Part shown: positions 41,266 through 54,520 of the stretch, piece after piece | How the letters are laid out: each line of letters opens with the position of its first letter | Numbering within the stretch: the stretch's first letter is position 1 | From: Helianthus annuus | Lineage: Eukaryota; Streptophyta; Magnoliopsida; Asterales; Asteraceae | Direction of reading: 5' to 3' | Assembly: GCF_002127325.2 (NCBI RefSeq) | Contig: NC_035435.2 | Coordinates: 124,925,127 to 124,989,126 of the forward strand | DNA: 64,000 nucleotides | Notes under the pieces: generated by a model | Database searches by the model: none | Told to the model about the DNA's origin: nothing | The model's input: the letters and a program-made list of their open reading frames with translations, nothing else | Translations under genes and position numbers: made by a program

Positions 41266-44200
41266 ATGTCGTCATCATCAAGAATTCGCCAAAACCTTTC
41301 TCGTCAGGAAAAGAGAGACCGACGTCTCGCCAAGCTCATCTCAAGGTCTGTAGCGAAAGCTGTCAGCGAGGTGTACGAAAACACCAGCAAGTCGTCGGAA
41401 GAATCCCGAACCCTCACTGAACCCAGCAAAGCTCCGTTCAGTTTCAAGCAATTTAAGGCATGTGGACCAAAGGAGTTCACCGGTGAAGAGGGCCCTACAG
41501 GCTTATTTCACTGGTTTGACTCTGTGGAAGTTACCCTTCGTCAAAGCGGATGCCCGGATCATCTCCGAACTCTCAATGCTACCGGTGTCTTCCAGTCGCG
41601 GGCATTGGACTGGTGGACAGCCGAAAGGAATAAGCGCGGGAACGACGCTGCCTACGAGCTGACGTGGGAGGAACTGAAGGCTATCATGCTGGACGAGTTC
41701 TGTCCTCCCCACGAACGCCAAAAGTTGGAGGATGAGTTCTGGACCATCAAGCAGAAGGAGGGCGACAACGCTGGTCTCACCGCCCGTTTCAAACAACTGA
41801 GCATTATCTGTCCAGACCAGGTCAAGACTCCCGAGATGACCATCAAGAAATACATCCGTGCTCTTCCGGATTGTGTTGCAGATTATGTGTTCGCCGCCAA
41901 ACCCGCAACGATCGAGGAAACCTACCTACTCGCTGCCGAGATTAACGACAAGCGAGTTAAGGCTGGTGTCTGGGATAAGCCATCCAAGTCGTTGCATCAA
42001 GTTACTGCCGCATCAACCGACAACCCTACTGCTCAAGCCTCCAAGTCCTCGAGAAGAAGAAAGAAGAACAAGGGTTGTGCCGCCGCAACCAATGCTGCTC
42101 CTCTTCAGTCAGTACCGCCACAACAGCAACAACCACAGCGCACTGCGCCAGTGATCAATGCGCCGCCGGCTAAGCGTGCGTACACCGGCCCCCACCCACT
42201 CTGTGCTACATGCTCTTATCATCACCCGGTGGGTGTGGCCTGCCGTTACTGTGCCCACTGCAACGTTTACGGGCATTTCACTGCGAATTGCCGCTATGGT
42301 CCTCGTCAAACGCAAGCTCAAGCCGCTGTTAACCAAGCCCTGCTACCTGCTCCTCAAGCTCCTCAAGCTCCTCAAGTTGCACAGGCCCCGGCAAACAATG
42401 TTCGGACCTGCTTTGCATGTGGTGACCCTAACCACTTCGCAAACCGGTGCCCGAACAGAGTGGTGAAACAAGAAGCCCAACAACCTCAGCAACAACAACA
42501 GCAGCCTCAACAACAAGCCGCTCACGCCAGAACTTTCAACATCAATGCACGCCAGGCTCAAGCTGACAACAACGTGGTCAATGGTACGTTCCTCGTGAAT
42601 GGTATATATGCATCATGTTTGTTTGATACTGGAGCCGATAACTGCTTTGTGTCATTTGAATTTGAGAAGCTTCTTAGACGTAAGCGCTCTTATCTTTCGT
42701 CACCCTTCGAAGTAGAAATCGCTACCGGAAGAACCATTGCTGTCAATTCTGTGCTCCGTGATTGTACTCTCGAGCTCAACAATCATATATTCCCGATTAA
42801 TCTCATCCCAATGCAGCTCGGAAGTTTCGATGTCATAGTAGGCATGGACTTTCTTCGTGAAAACCATGCTGAAGTTGTGTGTTCCGATAAGATGATTCGT
42901 TTTGTGCTAGCTAGTGGTGATATTCTATGTGTTTATGGTGAAACTACTGCAAAAGATCTCAAGCTCATGTCCTGTCTTCAAGCTCGCAAATATCTCCGCA
43001 AGGAATATCGAGCCTTCTTGGCCAACATTGTTGTAGCAGAGACGGACAAGAAAAAGAAAGTTGAAGTCAAGGATGTTCCTGTTGTCCGAGAATTTCCTCA
43101 GGTGTTCCCTGATGATCTTCCTGGATTACCTCCAAGTCGTGATATCGATTTTCGAATCGACCTTATTCCAGGAGCCAACCCAGTGGCCAAAGCTCCGTAT
43201 CGACTCGCTCCATCTGAGATGCGAGAACTCGCAAACCAACTCCAAGAGTTACTTGAAAAAGGCTTCATTCGCCCGAGCACTTCTCCATGGGGCGCACCAG
43301 TCCTTTTCGTCAAAAAGAAGGACGGGTCGTTCCGAATGTGCATCGATTACCGGGAATTGAACAAGCTGACCATCAAGAACCGATACCCCTTACCAAGAAT
43401 CGATGATCTGTTTGACCAACTACAAGGTGCCCAGTGTTTCTCCAAGATTGATCTACGTTCAGGCTACCATCAGTTGCGGATTCAGGAGGAAGACATACCC
43501 AAAACCGCTTTTCGAACCCGATACGGCCACTACGAATTTGTTGTCATGCCTTTTGGTTTGACCAACGCACCCGCGGTCTTTATGGATCTGATGAATCGCG
43601 TGTGTAAACCGTTCTTAGACCGTTTCGTCATTGTATTCATCGACGATGTCCTGATCTATTCCAGATCGAGGGCCGAACATGCGCAGCATTTGCGATTGGT
43701 TCTCGAGTTGCTTCAGGGAAACCAACTCTACGCCAAATTCTCCAAGTGTGAGTTCTGGTTGGAGGAGGTTCAATTTCTGGGTCATATTGTGAATAGTCGG
43801 GGTATACACGTTGATCCTGCAAAGATTGAGGCAGTCAAGGGATGGGTTACGCCAAAGAATCCGTCAGAAGTTCGCTCTTTTCTCGGATTAGCCGGTTACT
43901 ACCGGCGATTCATCGAAGGATTCTCAAAGATTGCTGTACCGCTTACCTCCCTTACTCATAAAGACAAGCCTTTTGTGTGGGGAACCGCGCAGGAGACTGC
44001 TTTCCAAACCCTCAAACACATGCTGTGCCATGCACCAGTTCTTACACTGCCGGACGGAAGCGATGACTTCGTTGTCTATTGTGATGCTTCAAACCTTGGA
44101 CTTGGCTGTGTTCTCATGCAACGAGACAAGGTTATAGCTTACGCATCTCGACAGCTCAAAATCCACGAGAAGAACTATACAACCCATGACCTCGAGCTAG

Positions 44201-44739
44201 GCGCAGTTGTCTTTGCCCTAAAGATTTGGCGACACTACCTGTATGGTACAAGGTGTACGATCTTCACCGATCACAAGAGCCTACAACATATCTTTAACCA
44301 GAGAGAACTCAATATGCGTCAACGCCGATGGGTAGAACTTCTCAACGATTACGACTGTGAGATCCGTTATCACCCAGGCAAGGCGAATGTAGTTGCAGAC
44401 GCCCTCAGCAGAAAGAATTACGTGATAGGTGTTCGAAACATCCAGGCTCAGTATAACCTCGAAGCTCTCATCCGCGAAGCGCAACACGCTTGCTTTAACG
44501 AGCGTACGTTGAAGAAAGAACGAATCTATCACGATGGAACTCAGCTCGTGAGCAAAGCCAACGGGATATTCTATTATCTGGACCGAATCTGGGTTCCGAG
44601 GAGGACAGATTTGCGAAAGATCATCATGAACGAAGCCCACAAATCCCGATATTCCATTCATCCCGGTGCGGACAAAATGTACCAGGACCTTCGCTACAAG
44701 TACTGGTGGCCTGGGATGAAAAGGGATATTGCTCTATAA
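41266..44739 (+). CDS. Tekay gag-pol, internal region 1, truncated in the integrase zinc domain
   Basis: The ATG at 41,266 ([16 protein letters not shown]) is the first Met of the frame. Order: gag core (residues about 60-200, with [13 protein letters not shown]), a zinc-binding CxxC cluster near 313-343 and a CCHC knuckle [14 protein letters not shown] near 382, aspartic protease [12 protein letters not shown] (D454), reverse transcriptase from YRLAPSEM to the catalytic FIDDV (D793, D794), RNase H ([22 protein letters not shown]), then the start of integrase ([20 protein letters not shown]). The frame ends at TAA where 16 bases present in the second copy are missing after 44,736. That deletion also removes the first Cys of the HHCC zinc finger. 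Everything up to RNase H is intact. Confidence 0.93.
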   Translation: MSSSSRIRQNLSRQEKRDRRLAKLISRSVAKAVSEVYENTSKSSEESRTLTEPSKAPFSFKQFKACGPKEFTGEEGPTGLFHWFDSVEVTLRQSGCPDHLRTLNATGVFQSRALDWWTAERNKRGNDAAYELTWEELKAIMLDEFCPPHERQKLEDEFWTIKQKEGDNAGLTARFKQLSIICPDQVKTPEMTIKKYIRALPDCVADYVFAAKPATIEETYLLAAEINDKRVKAGVWDKPSKSLHQVTAASTDNPTAQASKSSRRRKKNKGCAAATNAAPLQSVPPQQQQPQRTAPVINAPPAKRAYTGPHPLCATCSYHHPVGVACRYCAHCNVYGHFTANCRYGPRQTQAQAAVNQALLPAPQAPQAPQVAQAPANNVRTCFACGDPNHFANRCPNRVVKQEAQQPQQQQQQPQQQAAHARTFNINARQAQADNNVVNGTFLVNGIYASCLFDTGADNCFVSFEFEKLLRRKRSYLSSPFEVEIATGRTIAVNSVLRDCTLELNNHIFPINLIPMQLGSFDVIVGMDFLRENHAEVVCSDKMIRFVLASGDILCVYGETTAKDLKLMSCLQARKYLRKEYRAFLANIVVAETDKKKKVEVKDVPVVREFPQVFPDDLPGLPPSRDIDFRIDLIPGANPVAKAPYRLAPSEMRELANQLQELLEKGFIRPSTSPWGAPVLFVKKKDGSFRMCIDYRELNKLTIKNRYPLPRIDDLFDQLQGAQCFSKIDLRSGYHQLRIQEEDIPKTAFRTRYGHYEFVVMPFGLTNAPAVFMDLMNRVCKPFLDRFVIVFIDDVLIYSRSRAEHAQHLRLVLELLQGNQLYAKFSKCEFWLEEVQFLGHIVNSRGIHVDPAKIEAVKGWVTPKNPSEVRSFLGLAGYYRRFIEGFSKIAVPLTSLTHKDKPFVWGTAQETAFQTLKHMLCHAPVLTLPDGSDDFVVYCDASNLGLGCVLMQRDKVIAYASRQLKIHEKNYTTHDLELGAVVFALKIWRHYLYGTRCTIFTDHKSLQHIFNQRELNMRQRRWVELLNDYDCEIRYHPGKANVVADALSRKNYVIGVRNIQAQYNLEALIREAQHACFNERTLKKERIYHDGTQLVSKANGIFYYLDRIWVPRRTDLRKIIMNEAHKSRYSIHPGADKMYQDLRYKYWWPGMKRDIAL

Positions 44740-45873
44740 CTTGTGCAAGAGTCAAGGCTGAACACCAAAGACCTTCAGGCTTACTCGAACAACCGCCGAT
44801 ACCCGTATGGAAGTGGGAAAGCATAGCTATGGATTTCATAACTAAGCTTCCGACCACGCCATCAGGTCACGACAGTATTTGGGTTATAGTCGACCGTCTA
44901 ACCAAATCAGCCCACTTTCTGCCAATACGAGAAGACTATAAGGTGGCCAAGCTAGCCCAAATCTACACCGACGAGATCATTAAGAATCATGGTACGCCTC
45001 GAGACATCATTTCTGATCGCGATGCTCGGTTTACATCGAGATTGTGGGAAACATTTCAAGCAGCTCTTGGTACGACGCTGAATTTGAGTACCGCATTCCA
45101 CCCGCAAACCGACGGCAGACTGAAAGAACGATTCGTACTATTGAAGACATGCTCCCGTGCGTGTGTTATCGATTTTGGTGGTAGTTGGAGCAAAACACCT
45201 ACCGTTGGTCGAATTTTCGTACAATAATAGCTATCACTCCAGCATCGAAATGGCACCTTTCGAAGCCTTGTATGGTAGGAGATGTCGCTCGCCTATTGTA
45301 TGGCACGAGGTCGGTCATTCACAATTGACTGGGCCCGAGATTCTGCAAAGAAACGACTGACAAGATCCACCAGATAAGGGAAAACTTGGTAAAGGCCCGG
45401 GACAGACAAAAGATGTACGCCGATAAACGACGCAGGCCCCGCGAATTTGCAGTTGGCGACTACGTGCTCCTAAAGGTATCCCCTTGGAAGGGAGTAGTTC
45501 GATTCGGCAAAGAGGGAAACTTGCGCCTCGATTTTGTTGGACCTTTTAAGATTCTGGAAAGGATCGGTAAAGTTGCCTACAAAACTCGAATTACCGGAGG
45601 AACTCAGCAATGTCCACCCCGACTTTCCATATTTCAAACCTTCGAAAATGCGTAGCCGACCACGACGCAATAATACCACTCGACGATCTTCAGGTCAATG
45701 AGACGCTACACTTCGTGGAAAAGCCTGTCGAAATCATGGACCGACAGACCAAGCAACTCAGACGCTCTCGCATTCCTATTGTAAAGGTACGATGGGAAGG
45801 CAAACGAGGCGCGGAGTTCACTTGGGAACTCGAAAGTGACATGAAGGCCAAGTACCCGCAGTTGTTCAGATAG
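44740..45873 (+). pseudogene. Tekay integrase and C-terminal tail, internal region 1, frameshifted
   Basis: Continues the integrase of the preceding frame ([40 protein letters not shown]) with several single-base shifts, for example near 45,113, 45,150, 45,195, 45,350, 45,510 and 45,585. Every one of them is intact in the second internal region. Most are one extra or missing base in a short run. The tail [20 protein letters not shown] is the chromodomain-like end of Tekay integrases. The shifts could be decay or uncorrected consensus errors. Confidence 0.9.
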
Positions 45874-45946
45874 ATCTGAAGCATCAAATTGGTAAAATCA
45901 CACGGCGATGTACGGTTCTCGGCCTAATTTCGGGACGAAATTCCCT

Positions 45947-45960
45947 AAAGGAGGGGAGAC
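45947..45960 (+). other. Polypurine tract before LTR 2
   Basis: AAAGGAGGGGAGAC directly before TGTAACACCCC, preceded by TTTCGGGACGAAATTCCC. It primes plus-strand synthesis. The same sequence precedes LTR 3 (54,507-54,520). Confidence 0.9.
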
Positions 45961-48749
45961 TGTAACACCCCGTGTTTTCCCAAAAGTCAAAGTCAAAGTC
46001 AAGGGTTGACTGTTATTGGAATTAAAGATCAATAAAGATTAATTTCATTTAGTTTCATTTTGAATTTTCATATTATTTGGAGTAAGTGTTGTATAATCAA
46101 AACTAATCGGCCGATAATCGAACTAATGAAATCAACGACCGACTGTAAATGATAGGAAGTAACAATGCAATAAAGCTAGTCAATCAATAATCAAGCTAAT
46201 CAAATCAATCATCAAACTCAAGTGTGGGGATTTTAGTACTTTTATACGTGTGTGTGTGCCTTATGTGTTACTTGTGCATGTTTACTTTTATGTTAAAGTG
46301 TGTGGTGAATCAATCAAATCAATCAAGACTCAAAGGTGAATCAAACTCAATGGAAATCGAACCCGAAATGGTTGTAAGGATGCTCGTATGTTAGATATAG
46401 TAGTTGAGACTAAAAGTAATTTGATTAGGAATTCTATCATTCTCAAATCATCGTTCATCGAAGTCGAAATATCAAAAATCGTCGCGAAACACTCAAAACC
46501 AGGCAAGCCGATCGAACAGGGCAACCTGATCGAACAGGCTAGCCGATCGAACAGGCTGTTCGATCGGACAGCTGCTCGATCAGGGATGCTGTTCGATCAG
46601 CTGACCCTTTCCTCTTTTGGAAGCCTATAAATAGGGCTGTCCTTGTCAAACTTTCCACTTTTGGAAAAGCTCTGACCGACCAGCCTCTTCTTCTCACTAA
46701 ATCTCAGATTTCTCTCAAACCGGTAAGTATTTCGCTCTAATCCTTGTACGTTTTTGTTCATTAATCGATTCTCCATCTTTCTATCTTTCAAAACTTGGAT
46801 TTCATCCATGAAATCACCAAGATCTAGGTGTTCTTGGGTGATGTCATCATGTGTTCTTCAAGAACACTAAGTTTTGGCATCATTCCACCATGAATAACTT
46901 AGATCTAACCGATTTCCACATAAATAACCTAAAATCTTCCAAAGATCTTAACATTTCACGGTGGAAAAGGATTGGAAGATGGGTTTTCATCTATCTTTCA
47001 ACTCTTTTACACTCAAAAAGGTGAAAACGAGACTTGAACCGATTTACAAATCAATCTAAACAAACACATGGTTCAAGATTCGGGTTCTACCGAGAGATAT
47101 ACCGATTTCGGGTTAAACGTTAAACTTAGGTTCCAAACCGTCTCTGACCGAGTTTGGGTGATTCCTGCTCGAGTCAGTAGGCTAAGTAGGGACTTCAGTT
47201 TTGTGGTTCAACTCGTAGTCAAAATATCTCTAAAACATCAACAATTAACGGGAATAACCAAGTGTTAAGTGATAGGTTAACCGAATCGAGAAGCTGGCCG
47301 AACGGCTAGGCTGTTCGATCGAACAGCCCAACCGAACGACTATGCCAGCCGATCGACTAGGCTAACCGATCGACTAGCACTTAGTCCCACAAACTCACAA
47401 GTGTAATATTGACAGAGTTCTGTTCGATCGATCGAGCCACTCGATTGTAAACATTACTACTCGAATCATGAGATACTACACTTCAAAACACTTAGACTTT
47501 TCGAAACATTGGAATGTCACCCGATCGAGCATGCCAACCGATCGAGTGACATATTTGAAAACAATGAAGTGCTAGCCGATCGGTTGGGCTAACCGATCGA
47601 ACAGCCCGTTCGATCGGCCAACTTGAAAGGTAGTACAAACCATCATACACAAACACATCCTTCACATCAAAGGAAGAAACAATCCACTTGAAGGAACCAG
47701 CCGATCGAGCCAGCCGGCCGATCGAATGGATGTTCGAACGGACTTTCAAACCAATCGAACAGCCCACTCGATCGAACTGCTGTCCGATCGAATGGCCTAC
47801 TCGATCCAAGTACATTGTTTACTTTTTCCGCGTTACTCATCGTTGTGTTATCGAACTATTCAGGCTAACCTATTCTCAGTGCTCCTTTCAATCCACAACC
47901 AACCACTGTGAGTATACTCGATCCCTTTTTGCTTTCAGCACTTTTGGGTGTTACATACGTAATCTATCAAATTCACAAACAACACAAACTATTTGAACGC
48001 TAACCTACTTGCATGTATTACTTGTCTAAATGATTGCTGTTTATTATGTTTACACGTGGAGTGCTATCTGCCTGCTTTAGCAACGTAGTACTATAGTTTG
48101 GACTCAGCACCCGTTCACACGGGGGTTGCTAAGGACAATTACTTGCATGGATTACAGTGGTAATCATGTATTGCGAACTGTCTCGGACAGTCAACTTGAA
48201 GTCGTTGGTATCGATGGTCCCATGTTGATAATTTACATGCATCGTTTGCCCTTGTGTACGTGCTTGGTTATGCGTAAACTTTCGAACTTTATATGCTATA
48301 TCAAACTTGTGTACTCACCTTTACATTATATGTATTGACTTTTATTTTAACGTATGTGACAGGTGTTTAAGCTACTAGCGTGCTAGGGAAGCGAGGCAAT
48401 AATAAGCTTCTAGGAGCCTGTGACCTTAGGACAGTGTCCACATACCTGCTCCAGGGTCATAATTATCTGTAGATCTTGTACTGGCACCTGTAGTCAGTAA
48501 GATCTACAGTTAGCCGTCTAGAAGTCTTAAAACAATATTTAATTCGGTCTGTAATAATTAAGAATTTGAGTTGTCGGAACAGTTCCCATATTGTTTAGTT
48601 GATTTCTATGATAACTTGTTATTATTTGGGACACGGTATGGGACGTGTTATATAACTGAATTGTATGATAGTTGTTGTGGAAACTTCTGAACAATCTGTT
48701 TCGCTCAGTGCCGCGCCCCGATGATTCCGCCATCGGTTGGGGTGTGACA
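45961..48749 (+). mobile_element. Tekay LTR 2, the middle LTR (2,789 bp)
   Basis: Same ends as LTR 1 and 3. In its first 800 bp it differs from LTR 1 only by length changes in short runs (for example near 46,049 and 46,245). From about 46,770 on it carries more than 20 base substitutions that LTR 1 and LTR 3 do not have, such as CAATTAACGGG for CAAACAACGGG near 47,241. So it appears to be a composite. Confidence 0.95.
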
Positions 48750-48752
48750 GAT

Positions 48753-48765
48753 TGGTATCAGAGCC
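48753..48765 (+). other. Primer-binding site, internal region 2
   Basis: TGGTATCAGAGCC, identical to the first, three bases after LTR 2. Confidence 0.95.
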
Positions 48766-49823
48766 ATAACTATAGGGAATTAGGTTAGACACGATCTAGT
48801 CCGGATCGCTGTCTTAGAGACCTAGACTATAGTTAGGAACCAAGAGACCAAGTTTATGTGCTTATTTTATGTTGTTTCCTTCTATTCTATCATTACATCC
48901 GAACTCCGAGCCAAATTTTGTAATTTGGACGGGATTAGGAGTGAAACCCGCGAATTCCTGCCTAAATTACAAATTTTGCCAATTATTTTGTGCAATTTCT
49001 ATCAACAAACGGGGGAGAATTATACCAAATTAGGGCTGAAACCCGTAATTTGATGAAAACTTTCCTCTAAATTTTCTTAAAACAAGGAAGAAATTGCTGA
49101 GCTAGGGGTGAAACCCTAACCTTGGCAGTTATTCCGACTTTATTTTATCTCGCCAAGGCAATTGACGGACTCCAACGACCTGAACTCACGAGTATGGCCT
49201 AGAATGCGCATGCATAATGCCCAAGAATCGAGGCAGAAACATGTCCCCTAGAGTCGAAAGTGACGACAAGTCAACTGTGAATAGTTAAATTGCCATGGTT
49301 AGTCAAAGTCTAGTAGCCGCAGACAATCCATTTTCCGATTTTGAGTGTTGCTTCGTTGATTTATATGATTTACCTGTTTACGTGTTTTAAGATTCGTTGA
49401 TTACTCCATTTGTTATCAATCTGCGTGACCTTTGTTGCTATCCTATCTCGATTCAAATCCCTGTTGATGTGATCTAAACGAAACCAGTGTGCTATGCTAC
49501 GCTATACGACTAAGTTAGACGATACAATGTGATGCTATCCGATATGCAAAACGAACGACACTCGACTTGTGGTTATAGGTTTCTGTTTTCTGACCGCCTC
49601 TGTGATAAAATTGCGTACGTGTTTAGGAATTAAGTGCTCTATTTGCTTAATTGCTTATGTGCTCTAATTGCTTCTGTGCTTATGTGCCTCTATGATTATG
49701 TGCTTATGTGTTTATATGTGTTACGTGACGTGAGATGCGACGTGATTCTAAGCTTTAGTAAACTAAGACGTGCGAGATTCGAATTCGTTGTGTTGAGCCC
49801 TATGGCGATGTCTATTGCAGACC
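48766..49823 (+). mobile_element. Tekay leader, internal region 2
   Basis: Equivalent of 40,204-41,265 with about eleven differences, including a two-base loss in GTGATTTTACC near 49,367. Confidence 0.8.
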
Positions 49824-52800
49824 ATGTCGTCATCATCAAGAATTCGCCAAAACCTTTCCCGTCAGGAAAAGAGAGACCGACGTCTCGCCAAGCTCATCTC
49901 AAGGTCTGTAGCGAAAGCTGTCAGTGAGGTGTACGAAAACACCAGCAAGTCGTCGGAAGAATCCCGAACCCTCACTGAACCCAGCAAAGCTCCGTTCAGT
50001 TTCAAGCAATTTAAGGCATGTGGACCGAAGGAGTTCACCGGTGAAGAGGGCCCTACAGGCTTATTTCACTGGTTTGACTCTGTGGAAGTTACCCTTCGTC
50101 AAAGCGGATGCCCGGATCATCTTCGAACTCTCAATGCTACCGGTGTCTTCCAGTCGCGGGCATTGGACTGGTGGACAGCCGAAAGGAATAAGCGCGGGAA
50201 CGACGCTGCCTACGAGCTGACGTGGGAGGAACTGAAGGCTATCATGCTGGACGAGTTCTGTCCTCCCCACGAACGCCAAAAGTTGGAGGATGAGTTCTGG
50301 ACCATCAAGCAGAAGGAGGGCGACAACGCTGGTCTCACCGCCCGTTTCAAACAACTGAGCATTATCTGTCCAGACCAGGTCAAGACTCCCGAGATGACCA
50401 TCAAGAAATACATCCGTGCTCTTCCGGATTGTGTTGCAGATTATGTGTTCGCCGCCAAACCCGCATCAATCGAGGAAACCTACCTACTCGCTGCCGAGAT
50501 TAACGACAAGCGAGTTAAGGCTGGTGTCTGGGATAAGCCATCCAAGTCGTTGCATCAAGTTACTGCCGCATCAACCGACAACCCTACTGCTCAAGCCTCC
50601 AAGTCCTCGAGAAGAAGAAAGAAGAACAAGAGTTGCGCCGCCGCAACCAATGCTGCTCCTCTTCAGTCAGTACCGCCACAACAGCAACAACCACAGCGCA
50701 CTGCGCCAGTGATCAATGCGCCGCCGGCTAAGCGTGCGTACACCGGCCCCCACCCACTCTGTGCTACATGTTCTTATCATCACCCGGTGGGTGTGGCCTG
50801 CCGTTACTGTGCCCACTGCAACGTTTACGGGCATTTCACTGCGAATTGCCGCTATGGTCCTCGTCAAACGCAAGCTCAAGCCGCTGTTAACCAAGCCCTG
50901 CTACCTGCTCCTCAAGCTCCTCAAGCTGCACAGGCCCCGGCAAACAATGTTCGGACCTGCTTTGCATGTGGTGACCCTAACCACTTCGCAAACCGGTGCC
51001 CGAACAGAGTGGTGAAACAAGAAGCTCAACAACCCCAGCAACAACAACAGCAGCCTCAACAACAAGCCGCTCACGCCAGAACTTTCAACATCAACGCACG
51101 CCAGGCTCAAGCTGACAACAACGTGGTCAATGGTACGTTCCTTGTGAATGGTATATATGCATCATGTTTGTTTGATACTGGAGCCGATAACTGCTTTGTG
51201 TCATTTGAATTTGAGAAGCTTCTTAGACGTAAGCGCTCTTATCTTTCGTCACCCTTCGAAGTAGAAGTCGCTACCGGAAGAACCATTGCTGTCAATTCTG
51301 TGCTCCGTGATTGTACTCTCGAGCTCAACAATCATATATTCCCGATTAATCTCATTCCAATGCAGCTCGGAAGTTTCGATGTCATAGTAGGCATGGACTT
51401 TCTTCGTGAAAACCATGCTGAAGTTGTGTGTTCCGATAAGATGATTCGTTTTGTGCTAGCTAGTGGTGATATTCTATGTGTTTATGGTGAAACTACTGCA
51501 AAAGATCTCAAGCTCATGTCCTGTCTTCAAGCTCGCAAATATCTCCGCAAGGAATATCGAGCCTTCTTGGCCAACATTGTTGTAGCAGAGACGGACAAGA
51601 AAAGGAAAGTTGAAGTCAAGGATGTTCCTGTTGTCCGAGAATTTCCTCAGGTGTTCCCTGATGATCTTCCTGGATTACCTCCAAGTCGTGATATCGACTT
51701 TCGAATCGACCTTATTCCAGGAGCCAACCCAGTGGCCAAAGCTCCGTATCGACTCGCTCCATCTGAGATGCGAGAACTCTCAAACCAACTCCAAGAGTTA
51801 CTTGAAAAAGGCTTCATTCGCCCGAGCACTTCTCCATGGGGCGCACCAGTCCTTTTCGTCAAAAAGAAGGACGGGTCGTTCCGAATGTGCATCGATTACC
51901 GGGAATTGAACAAGCTGACCATCAAGAACCGATACCCCTTACCAAGAATCGATGATCTGTTTGACCAACTACAAGGTGCTCAGTGTTTCTCCAAGATTGA
52001 TCTACGTTCAGGCTACCATCAGTTGCGGATTCAAGAGGAAGACATACCCAAAACCGCTTTTCGAACCCGATACGGCCACTACGAATTTGTTGTCATGCCT
52101 TTTGGTTTGACCAACGCACCCGCGGTCTTTATGGATCTGATGAATCGCGTGTGTAAACCGTTCTTAGACCGTTTCGTCATTGTATTTATCGACGATGTCC
52201 TGATCTATTCCAGATCGAGGGCCGAACATGCGCAGCATTTGCGATTGGTTCTCGAGTTGCTTCAGGGAAACCAACTCTACGCCAAATTCTCCAAGTGTGA
52301 GTTCTGGTTGGAGGAGGTTCAATTTCTGGGTCATATTGTGAATAGTCGGGGTATACACGTTGATCCTGCAAAGATTGAGGCAGTCAAGGGATGGGTTACG
52401 CCAAAGAATCCGTCAGAAGTTCGCTCTTTTCTCGGATTAGCCGGTTACTACCGGCGATTCATCGAAGGATTCTCAAAGATTGCTGTACCGCTTACCTCCC
52501 TTACTCATAAAGACAAGCCTTTTGTGTGGGGAACCGCGCAGGAGACTGCTTTCCAAACCCTCAAACACATGCTGTGCCATGCACCAGTTCTTACACTGCC
52601 GGACGGAAGCGATGACTTCGTTGTCTATTGTGATGCTTCAAACCTTGGACTTGGCTGTGTTCTCATGCAACGAGACAAGGTTATAGCTTACGCATCTCGA
52701 CAGCTCAAAATCCACGAGAAGAACTATACAACCCATGACCTCGAGCTAGGCGCAGTTGTCTTTGCCTTAAAGATTTGGCGACACTACCTGTATGGTACAA

Positions 52801-54433
52801 GTGTACGATCTTCACCGATCACAAGAGCCTACAACATATCTTTAACCAGAGAGAACTCAATATGCGTCAACGCCGATGGGTAGAACTTCTCAACGATTAC
52901 GACTGTGAGATCCGTTATCACCCAGGCAAGGCGAATGTAGTTGCAGACGCCCTCAGCAGAAAGAATTACGTGATAGGTGTTCGAAACATCCAGGCTCAGT
53001 ATAACCTCGAAGCTCTCATCCGCGAAGCACAACACGCTTGCTTTAACGAGCGTACGTTGAAGAAAGAACGAATCTATCACGATGGAACTCAGCTCGTGAG
53101 CAAAGCCAACGGGATATTCTATTATCTGGACCGAATCTGGGTTCCGAGGAGGACAGATTTGCGAAAGATCATCATGAACGAAGCCCACAAATCCCGATAT
53201 TCCATTCATCCCGGTGCGGACAAAATGTACCAGGACCTTCGCTACAAGTACTGGTGGCCTGGGATGAAAAGGGATATTGCTCTATATGTTGGTAGCTGTT
53301 TAACTTGTGCAAGAGTCAAGGCTGAACACCAAAGACCTTCAGGCTTACTCGAACAACCGCCGATACCCGTATGGAAGTGGGAAAGCATAGCTATGGATTT
53401 CATAACTAAGCTTCCGACCACGCCATCAGGTCACGACAGTATTTGGGTTATAGTCGACCGTCTAACCAAATCAGCCCACTTTCTGCCAATACGAGAAGAC
53501 TATAAGGTGGCCAAGCTAGCCCAAATCTACACCGACGAGATCATTAAGAATCATGGTACGCCTCGAGACATCATTTCTGATCGCGATGCTCGGTTTACAT
53601 CGAGATTGTGGGAAACTTTTCAAGCAGCTCTTGGTACGACGCTGAATTTGAGTACCGCATTCCACCCGCAAACCGACGGGCAGACTGAAAGAACGATTCG
53701 TACTATTGAAGACATGCTCCGTGCGTGTGTTATCGATTTTGGTGGTAGTTGGAGCAAACACCTACCGTTGGTCGAATTTTCGTACAATAATAGCTATCAC
53801 TCCAGCATCGAAATGGCACCTTTCGAAGCCTTGTATGGTAGGAGATGTCGCTCGCCTATTGTATGGCACGAGGTCGGTCATTCACAATTGACTGGGCCCG
53901 AGATTCTGCAAGAAACGACTGACAAGATCCACCAGATAAGGGAAAACTTGGTAAAGGCCCGGGACAGACAAAAGATGTACGCCGATAAACGACGCAGGCC
54001 CCGCGAATTTGCAGTTGGCGACTACGTGCTCCTAAAGGTATCACCTTGGAAGGGAGTAGTCCGATTCGGCAAAAGAGGGAAACTTGCGCCTCGATTTGTT
54101 GGACCTTTTAAGATTCTGGAAAGGATCGGTAAAGTTGCCTACAAACTCGAATTACCGGAGGAACTCAGCAATGTCCACCCGACTTTCCATATTTCAAACC
54201 TTCGAAAATGCGTAGCCGACCACGACGCAATAATACCACTCGACGATCTTCAGGTCAATGAGACGCTACACTTCGTGGAAAAGCCTGTCGAAATCATGGA
54301 CCGACAGACCAAGCAACTCAGACGCTCTCGCATTCCTATTGTAAAGGTACGATGGGAAGGCAAACGAGGCGCGGAGTTCACTTGGGAACTCGAAAGTGAC
54401 ATGAAGGCCAAGTACCCGCAGTTGTTCAGATAG
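49824..54433 (+). CDS. Tekay gag-pol, internal region 2, complete but for one frameshift
   Basis: Same domain order as the first copy, three residues shorter in the Pro/Gln/Ala linker before the CCHC knuckle. The frame from 49,824 runs through gag, protease (DTGAD), RT (FIDDV) and into RNase H. Near 52,800 one G of a GG pair is missing relative to the first copy, so the first frame ends at 52,883. The rest continues in the next frame ([14 protein letters not shown]) to TAG at 54,433. The integrase is whole: HHCC finger ending GSCLTC, catalytic core with [15 protein letters not shown] and [16 protein letters not shown]. The C-terminal tail [16 protein letters not shown] is chromodomain-like and in this clade is thought to guide insertion to heterochromatin. 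Apart from that one base it would encode about 1,536 residues. Confidence 0.92.
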
Positions 54434-54520
54434 ATCTGAAGCATCAAATTGGTAAAATCACACGGCGATGTACGGTTCTCGGCCTAATTTCGGGACGAAA
54501 TTCCCTAAAGGAGGGGAGAC

